Made by a program: the position numbers and the translations under genes. Below are positions 36,763 to 43,598 of a stretch of 64,000 nt of DNA, piece by piece (the first letter of the stretch is position 1; every line of letters starts with the position of its first letter). Origin of the DNA: Paracoccaceae bacterium (lineage in GTDB: Bacteria; Pseudomonadota; Alphaproteobacteria; Rhodobacterales; Rhodobacteraceae); NCBI GenBank assembly GCA_026710155.1, contig JAPORQ010000015.1, forward strand, positions 1 through 64,000, in the 5' to 3' direction. The notes beneath the pieces were generated by a model. The model was not told the DNA's origin, made no database searches, and saw only the letters and a list, made by a program, of their open reading frames with translations.

Positions 36763-37500
36763 ATGGTATTAAATAAAATAATTGATGAGATATTGAAAAA
36801 ATCCAATAATATGAGGGATCCTGTTTTTAGGGGTCAAGCTGATGAAAATTGGCCTCTTGAATCGGCAGCAGTTAGGCGATTAAAACAAAACAAGGGTGAA
36901 GACATTGATTTATCAAGTGAGGTGGAAAGTTATGAAGCGAATAATTTGTATCACCCATATCGAACTATAGGAGATGAGAACCAAGGAAAGCACCAAGTAT
37001 TAAGTCTTCTTCAACATCATGGTGCCGCAACTAATTATCTGGATTTTTCTTGTAATGCACTCACAGCACTTTGGTTTGCTTGTTCAAATACTTCAAACGA
37101 AACAAAAAATCGTAATGGCAAATTATTCATTATTGACATAGGACCTCCTCATCCATGGGCGAACGAAGATGAATGGATAGGGGAAGAAGAAAGTACAATG
37201 GAAAATGAGGGGGAAGAAGAAAGTACAATGGAAAATGAGGGGCGAACAGGGGAAGCAGGGTATTTGTATTTATATCGTTACCCAAATCAAAACCTTAGTA
37301 CCAGGATTGTTTCTCAACAAAGCATATTTCTTAAAGGCTTTCCCAACATTCCTGAAAAAATAACTACGCAAATATCTATAGATGGAAAAGATAAGGAATC
37401 TATTCACAAGGAACTTAAGCAAATAGGTATCTCAGAAAAGATATTGTTTCCTGACTTGTCAGGTTTTGCATTACAAAATGGACCAGATAAACCTTTATAA
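36763..37500 (+). CDS. FRG-domain protein
   Basis: 245 residues. The N-terminal VFRGQADENWPLESAAVRR is the FRG (Phe-Arg-Gly) box; YLDFSCNALTALWFACSN, after the HHGAATN motif, completes the domain. FRG proteins are common in phage-defence islands, and their chemistry is not known. An acidic linker has a 30-base exact tandem duplication (37181-37240), adding ten residues. The C-terminal part has SLSTRIVSQQSIFLKGFPNI-like sequence typical of the family (here LSTRIVSQQSIFLKGFPN). A TPR gene follows after 41 bases in the same direction. Confidence 0.82.
   Translation: MVLNKIIDEILKKSNNMRDPVFRGQADENWPLESAAVRRLKQNKGEDIDLSSEVESYEANNLYHPYRTIGDENQGKHQVLSLLQHHGAATNYLDFSCNALTALWFACSNTSNETKNRNGKLFIIDIGPPHPWANEDEWIGEEESTMENEGEEESTMENEGRTGEAGYLYLYRYPNQNLSTRIVSQQSIFLKGFPNIPEKITTQISIDGKDKESIHKELKQIGISEKILFPDLSGFALQNGPDKPL
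37181..37240. repeat. 30-bp tandem duplication inside the FRG gene
   Basis: Two exact head-to-tail copies (37181-37210 and 37211-37240) of a unit beginning GGGAAGAAGAAAGTACAATG. The length keeps the frame and doubles the residues EEESTMENEG. Exact identity shows it is recent and probably length-variable by slippage. Confidence 0.9.
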
Positions 37501-37541
37501 GTCAATAATCCGGAACTTGAAACAATAAGGTAAGCAAACGA

Positions 37542-38306
37542 ATGGAAATCGCATCATTAGACGAAATAGAAATTTCTAAATTTAGAAAAAAAGGTGACTT
37601 GGCTTTCAGAAAAAAGTATTTTGCCAAAGCACTAAAAGCCTATCAAAATTTATCTGATGTTGACCCAGATGCATCCGAACCATTTTTTTTGAAGGGTAAT
37701 GCTCTTGCAGCACGAAAAAAATATCAGGAAGCGATTGAAGAGTATGATAAGGCGATAAATAATGAAGGCAAACCTTCTCCAAGTGATTCAAATTGGCCAG
37801 ATTGGATAATTGATTTCAATTTGGTAACCTGCCATTACAACAAGGGAAACGCCTATGCTGCACTGGAAGAATATCAAAATGCCATTGATGATTATGAAGA
37901 AACATTGAATATTGCCTTGGACGAACAGGACGATCTTTGTAATAAACTCATTCGTGATACCCATTACAACAAGGGGAATTCACACTTCCTGCTCAATGAA
38001 TTCGACAAGGCTTATGAAAGTTTTTCCCTTTCAGGTTTGAGAAGTCAAGCCCTACTTGGTATGGGGAATTCCAAATTGAAATTGGGAGAGTATCTGGAAG
38101 CATTGGAAAATTATGACAAGGGAAAAGGGCTGGCACCAAAAAGATCAGCTGTTTCTTGTTATAAGAATGCCTTATTAGCAAATAAACTAATTCAAGCAGA
38201 TTGCCCTAATCCCATGACTTTTACAGGCAACACCGGTAATTTTGGCAACTGGGGATTTGGTAAAGGTTACAAAGGGTTGCCTGGTATTGAAGTTTCTTTA
38301 AATTAG
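37542..38306 (+). CDS. TPR-repeat protein
   Basis: 254 residues with about five tetratricopeptide repeats (KGNALAARKKYQEAIEEYDK, YNKGNAYAALEEYQNAIDDY, YNKGNSHFLLNEFDKAYESF, ALLGMGNSKLKLGEYLEALE). TPRs bind partner proteins. The glycine-rich ending (GNTGNFGNWGFGKGYKGLPG) is not a TPR. No signal peptide. It lies 41 bases after the FRG gene; a joint function is plausible but not shown. The last four codons and the stop appear to come from the end of the short element beginning at about 38297. Confidence 0.82.
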   Translation: MEIASLDEIEISKFRKKGDLAFRKKYFAKALKAYQNLSDVDPDASEPFFLKGNALAARKKYQEAIEEYDKAINNEGKPSPSDSNWPDWIIDFNLVTCHYNKGNAYAALEEYQNAIDDYEETLNIALDEQDDLCNKLIRDTHYNKGNSHFLLNEFDKAYESFSLSGLRSQALLGMGNSKLKLGEYLEALENYDKGKGLAPKRSAVSCYKNALLANKLIQADCPNPMTFTGNTGNFGNWGFGKGYKGLPGIEVSLN

Positions 38307-38547
38307 GACTTATAAAGATAGGAGGCCTGAGTTCCTGTGGCCTCCCGGCCGGGAAGGGGACATGCCATCCCCCGGCTTCGGAAAACTGTTACTGAAAGCC
38401 TTGGGACCGGCACCTCCTCTGCCGAAGACCGACGGGAACTGATGGGGGGGGGGGAGCATGGATTGGGGCAGGGCCAGCTTGGAGGCTGCCTTGACAGGCT
38501 GGTGGATTGATTTGTGGTCAACCTATCTTTATAAGCCCCTAAATTAA
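38297..38547. mobile_element. 251-bp GC-rich element with terminal inverted repeats
   Basis: CTTATAAAGATAGG (38309-38322) and CCTATCTTTATAAG (38522-38535) are perfect inverted repeats; similarity extends outwards in part. The GGGGCTTATAAA right end resembles the GGTGCTTATATA and GGGGATTATATA ends elsewhere here. The inside is much richer in G and C than its flanks and has an 11-G run, but no gene. From 38548 to 38766 I see nothing further. Confidence 0.65.
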
Positions 38548-38766
38548 TGGTTCTTAGCCCTTAATGTTAGACGAACTCGGATTTTTCAGTAATCAAATGA
38601 AAGTACCAATGTTGCTGTTGAAGATTGAGTGTAATCCAAGGAAGTAATGAGCAAACTAACAGCAAAGCAATACTCAAGCAGATATTCGGTTGTGTTGATA
38701 GGCTCAATCTTGTTTCCAGGAGGTTACCGGAAGACTAACCCACCTTTATTGATGAAGAGCCAATTT

Positions 38767-40998
38767 TTATTGACCAGAAAGGTTGTTGGACCTGAATTTG
38801 ATCAGTTTCATGCCTCGGGAAATGCCACCTCCAAATTGACTGAAACCCCTTCCCATTGAGGATGAAAAGGCTTTTCCACCAGCTTCGAATTTTTGATACT
38901 CACTCCCGTACGGAAGTTCCATATCACCTCCAATCCATGACAAAACCCTTTTCGGAAATTCCACAATGAGTGAAAAACTGCGCTCGATTATGGCAATGTA
39001 GGCCATGACCAGAAGGAAACCCGTGGCAATCAGGCCAAATATTCCAACAATGGGCGATGAGTTCACCAAGGCACCCATGGCAAAATAGAAACCGGTATCA
39101 AGCAATCCTGTTGTGATCTTGAACAATATCATCCCCACGAAGTAACCAAGCACCATGAGTGGAGGGGTAGACAGCAGACCGAAGAGAATCAGCCATCCCC
39201 TTTGCCCGAAATTGCCGGACAGACCCTCCCCATCCATTCTGAAATGGGCCAATGCCCACAGCGAAGATGCAACAACCGCTTCCACCACAAGCAGAAAATA
39301 GCTGGCAATGCCAACAATCCAGAAAAAGAAGGGCAGCAGGGGAAGGATGAATGACAGGGAAATGCCAACTGCCACCAGAGGACCGGCAATAAGGAATGTA
39401 ACCGTTGTTGAAACTGAACTTGCAAGCAGAGATGCCACCGAACTTCCCACTATCAATGCACCTGCCGCATCAAGATACCAGTGTCCGATATTCACGACTC
39501 CAATTATCGGATCATCACTCCATCTGGAAGGTGACAGATTGGCTATCATGGATTCTATACCCCCGACAAATCCAACCTTCCAGATTTTACCCAACAATCC
39601 CCCTTCACCGTTGGTGGTAATCCCAAGGATCGAATCAGGTATCAAAAAACCGGAAGTCGCAAGACTAATTGTTGCCCTCTCCATGTTGGTGTTCAGGACA
39701 TTCCAGATTCTGCCGGTTTCAGCAAGGTGAAGGTATTTGCCCTCATCCACTGTTCCAAACAATCGGCCGAAAAAGCCAATTTCATCCGTTTCCTGAACAA
39801 TCGAACGGTTCAGGTTATTCGCTTCATTATTGATATAAGTGGATTCGCTTGCCCCCAATGAAGCCTTGAGAAGTCCGGTCAACTCGGTATTCAATCTGGC
39901 AATGGTCATATACCAGTTTCCTGCACCAAGCCATCCCTCACCTGAACATTGTGAATAACCACCTTCAAGAGAATTTGGAGCATTGCAATTTGAACCGCCA
40001 ATATAGTCCTGGATTATCCTTCGTGCCGACCCTTCCTGCAACTCATTACCCGTGACGAGTTCCCTGATATTGTCGTTGCCGTTTGCCAGACGAAGATTTA
40101 CATCAGTGAATATTCTCTGAATGTCCGGTGTAATTTCTGGCGGTTGTTCGGATTCATCAACAAAAGCAGTCCATTGTTGATTGATGATCAGGTTTATTTG
40201 TTGAATGAGAGAATTGAGTACCTCCCGGTGTAGTTGATTGAATTCATGTGTTATGGGCATGGCATAAACCGGGTCAAGACGTGTAATATACGAGGGTACC
40301 TCAGGTAGGGCATACGAACCACAGATGCCTTCATCCCTTTCACCCAGGTAAGAGATGTAGATTGTGTTATTTTCATGGACATTTTCCTGGAATTCGATTC
40401 TTGTGGCACTGCCAGCCACTTCCAGCTGGTAATTCGCCAATTTGGTACACAGCTGGTTCCGGTAAATCGTTTTGAATACCTCGGGATCCAGCTTGGAACC
40501 TGAAATCACCATGGGGATGTCACCTGAGATCAGCTCCTCAGCACCAAATTTCCACAATTCCGAGGCCATGACCGTCGATCCTTTGACCAACCAGGCAACG
40601 GAGGATTGTATCAGATTGTATCCTCCCAAACCTGGTACCGGCAGCAATAATACAATTGCAAGGAGGATTCTAATCGGAGCCCATAGGGAAGAAAACCTTC
40701 CTCCGAATATAATTCCCTCATGGGCTGTCTGGAGCAGGGCAACTACAATATTGTAGAACAAGATCACACCTGCCACGCCGATCACTGCAAGATTGATAAC
40801 ACCGATCAATCTTGAAAAGAGAGTCGCAGTTCTCTCATTGCCCGGGGTTGGGAAAATGGGGCCAAACAACTGGTTCAACAGCATCGAGCTGTAGGTATCA
40901 CCGTATGGAGTGCTGAAATAATCACCGAATTGAGAAATACCATTCTCAATGAACGTACTTTGCGGGAGTGCCTCCTGGGTAAGGACAACCAGCCCCAC
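38767..40998 (-). CDS. DotA/TraY-family inner-membrane protein
   Basis: 743 residues. After the N-terminal TLFSRLIGVINLAVIGVAGV membrane segment come WAPIRILLAIVLLLPVPGLG and the family's central GYNLIQSSVAWLVKG. A long periplasmic part follows, then four or five C-terminal membrane segments. DotA/TraY proteins belong to type IVB secretion and IncI-type conjugation systems. No other dot/icm/tra gene is in the window. The GTG start lies in the middle of what looks like a signal sequence (TLKIALFASVGLVVLTQEAL), and a stop codon sits about 20 codons upstream, so the 5' end may be damaged or use a rare start. Confidence 0.78.
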   Translation of the reverse strand: MGLVVLTQEALPQSTFIENGISQFGDYFSTPYGDTYSSMLLNQLFGPIFPTPGNERTATLFSRLIGVINLAVIGVAGVILFYNIVVALLQTAHEGIIFGGRFSSLWAPIRILLAIVLLLPVPGLGGYNLIQSSVAWLVKGSTVMASELWKFGAEELISGDIPMVISGSKLDPEVFKTIYRNQLCTKLANYQLEVAGSATRIEFQENVHENNTIYISYLGERDEGICGSYALPEVPSYITRLDPVYAMPITHEFNQLHREVLNSLIQQINLIINQQWTAFVDESEQPPEITPDIQRIFTDVNLRLANGNDNIRELVTGNELQEGSARRIIQDYIGGSNCNAPNSLEGGYSQCSGEGWLGAGNWYMTIARLNTELTGLLKASLGASESTYINNEANNLNRSIVQETDEIGFFGRLFGTVDEGKYLHLAETGRIWNVLNTNMERATISLATSGFLIPDSILGITTNGEGGLLGKIWKVGFVGGIESMIANLSPSRWSDDPIIGVVNIGHWYLDAAGALIVGSSVASLLASSVSTTVTFLIAGPLVAVGISLSFILPLLPFFFWIVGIASYFLLVVEAVVASSLWALAHFRMDGEGLSGNFGQRGWLILFGLLSTPPLMVLGYFVGMILFKITTGLLDTGFYFAMGALVNSSPIVGIFGLIATGFLLVMAYIAIIERSFSLIVEFPKRVLSWIGGDMELPYGSEYQKFEAGGKAFSSSMGRGFSQFGGGISRGMKLIKFRSNNLSGQ

Positions 40999-41175
40999 TG
41001 AAGCAAAAAGGGCGATTTTTAATGTTCTGGAAATAACAAAACCTGAATGAGTGAATTTTCTTCAATTCTCATCAGGCTGGTGAAACTACCAAATGGTTTT
41101 TAATAATTATCCATTACGGCATATGATAGTTTTTTTGGGGGGGGGATTATATACTTGTTTCCCCAACCTCTCCAT

Positions 41176-41409
41176 CTAGTCGAAGAGAACCATTACAGCT
41201 GCTCCTAATACAGCTGCAAAAAGTGGGATTAATATTTGCACCATCCATACTGCTGTTTTAACTTTACCTTCTGCAAGCATTTCTTTTGTAACCATTGTTT
41301 TTTCCAAATTTCTAATTTTTTCTTCCACCCGTCCAAAATCTGTCCTCAAATCCGAAACGTCCCGCTGGCCGAATTTATCAGGATCTTTCTGATAGTCTTC
41401 CTGATTCAT
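41176..41409 (-). CDS. Small membrane protein, passenger of the IS1595-type element
   Basis: 77 residues: a charged coiled coil (DLRTDFGRVEEKIRNLEKTM) then one membrane helix near the C-terminus (AVWMVQILIPLFAAVLGAAV). Its ATG overlaps the stop of the preceding gene by 4 bases, so the pair is translated together. Similar small coiled-coil/membrane proteins are common and are not diagnostic. The role is unknown; with its partner it could be a two-gene stress or toxin unit. Confidence 0.6.
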   Translation of the reverse strand: MNQEDYQKDPDKFGQRDVSDLRTDFGRVEEKIRNLEKTMVTKEMLAEGKVKTAVWMVQILIPLFAAVLGAAVMVLFD

Positions 41410-41687
41410 GTGGCATTCTCTATTGTTTCAAGCCATTCCCATAATGAACCAGGAGCGTATCCAGCATAAGAACCATTGAGTTTAAATACGGCCCCTCGAA
41501 CTGCTTCATCGTCGTTATCGCCAGATATGGAAGAATAATCTGAAATTTGACTTGATAGATCATTACTGGCTACAAGCATTACTCCATCCTTCATCTGGTA
41601 TACATTTTTCCCATACCGGTTTTGAAGTAACGATATTCCTTTTTCTGCACCTCTTATAAAAACGACAGCATGAATATTTAATGACAC
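41406..41687 (-). CDS. Hypothetical protein (93 aa), passenger gene
   Basis: The frame starts MSLNIHAVVFIRGAEKGISL; the later part reads GAVFKLNGSYAGYAPGSLWE, ending in WLETIENAT. I have a vague memory of small proteins with a similar 'NGxYxGYxxxxLWEW' ending, but I cannot name a family. It is followed with a 4-base overlap by a small membrane protein gene. AACGGAGATAAAAAG precedes the start, giving a GGAG ribosome-binding site. Confidence 0.6.
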   Translation of the reverse strand: MSLNIHAVVFIRGAEKGISLLQNRYGKNVYQMKDGVMLVASNDLSSQISDYSSISGDNDDEAVRGAVFKLNGSYAGYAPGSLWEWLETIENAT

Positions 41688-41726
41688 TTTTTATCTCCGT
41701 TAATCATTTTCTTCATTCAACCTACT

Positions 41727-41828
41727 TTACTTCTTTACCCTAAACCGCCAGCCCTTCTTTGGCGGTCGTTTCATCATTGCCTTGGCAACATTTTGGGGAG
41801 TGTCCTTGATAATCTCAAAATTCCTCAT
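41727..41828 (-). CDS. Tiny basic protein shared between the short elements (33 aa)
   Basis: MRNFEIIKDTPQNVAKAMMK then RPPKKGWRFRVKK. The middle equals the tail of the 212-bp element (PQN.AK..MK.P.KK). A second short frame just upstream, MTKIKHPKVRKNQSKYHEEF, is probably the original start, one frameshift away. Small genes with a 'TPxNxAKxxMxxPPKK' block are therefore a standard companion of these elements. The end of the gene folds into a hairpin (AAACCGCC with GGCGGT). Confidence 0.5.
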   Translation of the reverse strand: MRNFEIIKDTPQNVAKAMMKRPPKKGWRFRVKK

Positions 41829-41997
41829 GGTATTTGGACTGGTTTTTACGGACTTTGGGGTGTTTGATCTTGGTCATAATACCCTTTTCTTTATTGCTTT
41901 ACCATATGTGATAATTTAAGTTTGAGAGTTTCCTGTTTCATTAATTCTTTGCTGCAAGAAAGATAAAACCTTCTTAGAATCCAGCCACATTTTCATC

Positions 41998-42312
41998 CTA
42001 CCCCATGCTTGGATCTGTTCTTAATTCAATTTCTCCGAGCTGGATATTTGAATTTCTAAATATTACTTTCTGATCATCCATTTGATTCCAAGCCCGTTTC
42101 TTGGAATGCAAACAATCATTCTCGCAAAAAATTGAAACACACTCATCAGCATCAAAAACATGAAATTCTTTTTGATTAATATGGGCCTTAACTTGATTTA
42201 TATCCGAAGGCAAAATTACAAGAAAATCAACCTCACCAGCATCAAAAAACACCTTCATGAAAAAAGCTTTTAAGATATGGGGGTTTTGAAGTTCTTGGGA
42301 TAATTCCCTCAT
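41998..42312 (-). CDS. Hypothetical protein (104 aa), passenger gene fused behind a zinc-ribbon relic
   Basis: The ATG opens MRELSQELQNPHILKAFFMK, and the rest is a soluble alpha/beta sequence (FDAGEVDFLVILPSDINQVK, then DADECVSIFCENDCLHSKKR). I recognise no family. The same frame runs upstream without a stop for about 45 more codons and encodes the zinc ribbon of an IS1595-type transposase. A longer fusion protein is thus possible if a start exists after the in-frame TAA near 42463. Confidence 0.45.
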   Translation of the reverse strand: MRELSQELQNPHILKAFFMKVFFDAGEVDFLVILPSDINQVKAHINQKEFHVFDADECVSIFCENDCLHSKKRAWNQMDDQKVIFRNSNIQLGEIELRTDPSMG

Positions 42313-42540
42313 TGATTTTTGCAATAATTCTTTAAAGTCCCTGCACCTGTAGGCAGTTGGCTTGTCCTCTTTCCGAGGCTTGGTTTGAATGTTCTTGGAT
42401 CTGCACTTTGGGCATTCAACTCCGTCTTTCCATCGGTTCTTGATGAACCATTACTCGGCTGTGTCATTGTCGGGAAACATCCTCTGAAGTTCCATAAGTG
42501 AAATTCCCTTGCGGTCATGTTTTCAAGGTGCCTTTGCCAT
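42313..42540 (-). pseudogene. IS1595-family transposase N-terminal relic
   Basis: KGISLMELQRMFPDNDTAE ends at TAA, then WFIKNRWKDGVECPKCRSKN and TAYRCRDF continue in the same frame. This is the 'MFPD...WF...RW..G..CP.C...YRCRDC' start of IS1595 transposases with its zinc ribbon; the last Cys is changed to Phe. All of the catalytic DDE domain is missing. Confidence 0.8.
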
Positions 42541-42755
42541 TTTCATCTTTCCTTGAGACCCGAATTAGTTTGCCCATGATTTATTGATTTTATTTACACT
42601 TATCAAGTGTTTTGTGAAAAATATTTGGGGAAACAAGTATATAATCCCCTTTTCTTTGGTGGGTAATATTCATATTAAAGATGGAGTCCAATCCAAGAAA
42701 TCTCCATGAAAAACTTATTGCAATTTAGACCCATGAGAATCCCCAAAAAAATAAA

Positions 42756-42796
42756 TTGACTCTCATAATATGAGATCGTATTATCATATTATGAGA
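42756..42796 (+). promoter_or_regulatory. iclR promoter with overlapping operator palindrome
   Basis: TTGACT (42756-42761) and TATTAT (42779-42784) are spaced by 17 bases. Overlapping them, TCTCATAATATGA (42761-42773) and TCATATTATGAGA (42784-42796) form a 13-bp perfect inverted repeat. The gene starts 17 bases further. This is where an IclR-type regulator would bind to control its own gene and the operon behind it. Confidence 0.75.
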
Positions 42797-42813
42797 ATGG
42801 AAAGGTTATTGCG

Positions 42814-43587
42814 ATGAAACAGAACATCGCAGGATCACAGAGTGTCTATCGCGCCATTGCGGTCCTGCGAGGAGTTGCCGCAAACAATGAAAATGGCATA
42901 ACCGCAAAGAATCTGGCAGGGGATATCGGATTAACCATTCAAACCACCCATCGGATTTTGCAGGTCCTGGTTGATGAAGGTATGCTTACAGTTGATCCCT
43001 TTTCCAAAACATATCATCTTGGGCTCGAAATATATCAAATGGGTAGTGCTGCACATGTCTTCACCTTAACCGATTTTCTTGAAGGCACATTGCAGAAATT
43101 GTTTGAAAAAACATCTGAAACAATCTTTCTGTTTATACGATCAGGTACTGATTCAATTTGTTTGCGGCGGTTGGATGGAAAATATCCTATTAGAGCATTG
43201 ACCTTGACAAGTGGTTCACGACGTCCGCTTGGTGTCGGGGCAGGAGGGCTTGCTTTACTGGCCTCATTGCCCAGTTCCCTGCGCGACAGAATCATCAAGT
43301 GTAATCTTGCCAAATATCCATATTATTTTCAAACCAGTTTCGAAGAAATACAGCAAGATGTACTGGCCACAAAATCCAAGGGCTTGTCTTTTAATGATGG
43401 CCGTGTCAAGGATGGCGTTCGTGGAATTGGAATGGCCACAGGGCCAAATGATAACCCAGGGTTGTGTGCCATATCCATAGCCACATCCGATAATCGCATG
43501 GCAATTGACTACAGAAACCTGCTTGAAACTCTGCTCAGAGACGAGCTTAACCAAATCGAATGGGATTTATTTTCCACTAGAAATTAA
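42814..43587 (+). CDS. IclR-family transcriptional regulator
   Basis: 257 residues. A winged helix-turn-helix (residues 1-75: RAIAVLRGVAANNENGITAK, DIGLTIQTTHRILQVLVDEG) is followed by the ligand-binding domain (SGSRRPLGVGAGGLALLASL, FNDGRVKDGVRGIGMATGPN), both complete. It lies 11 bases before the solute-binding protein gene, so it is the first gene of the operon. The palindrome on its promoter suggests autoregulation. The ligand is unknown; the operon points to a peptide or gamma-glutamyl compound. Confidence 0.92.
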   Translation: MKQNIAGSQSVYRAIAVLRGVAANNENGITAKNLAGDIGLTIQTTHRILQVLVDEGMLTVDPFSKTYHLGLEIYQMGSAAHVFTLTDFLEGTLQKLFEKTSETIFLFIRSGTDSICLRRLDGKYPIRALTLTSGSRRPLGVGAGGLALLASLPSSLRDRIIKCNLAKYPYYFQTSFEEIQQDVLATKSKGLSFNDGRVKDGVRGIGMATGPNDNPGLCAISIATSDNRMAIDYRNLLETLLRDELNQIEWDLFSTRN

Positions 43588-43598
43588 AGGAGAAAAAA

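Larger units (their letters stand above)
41142..42649. mobile_element. 1.5-kb IS1595-type element without transposase, carrying passenger genes
   Basis: The 23-bp ends (41142-41164 and 42627-42649; the first reads GGGGATTATATACTTGTTTC then CCC) are exact inverted repeats. Inside, the broken start of an IS1595-type transposase (zinc ribbon CPKC...YRCRD) identifies the family. Four small leftward genes fill the rest. No 8-bp target duplication is visible: the flanks are TTTTGGGG-like and TTTTCTTT. It must depend on a transposase supplied from elsewhere. Confidence 0.82.

Noticed and set aside
37181-37240. The 30-bp tandem copy as a minisatellite of several units
   Set aside because: Only two units are present and the sequence on either side does not continue the pattern.
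41142-42649. 8-bp target duplication around the 1.5-kb element
   Set aside because: The flanking bases do not match at any offset I tried; insertion may be old or the site altered by the G run.
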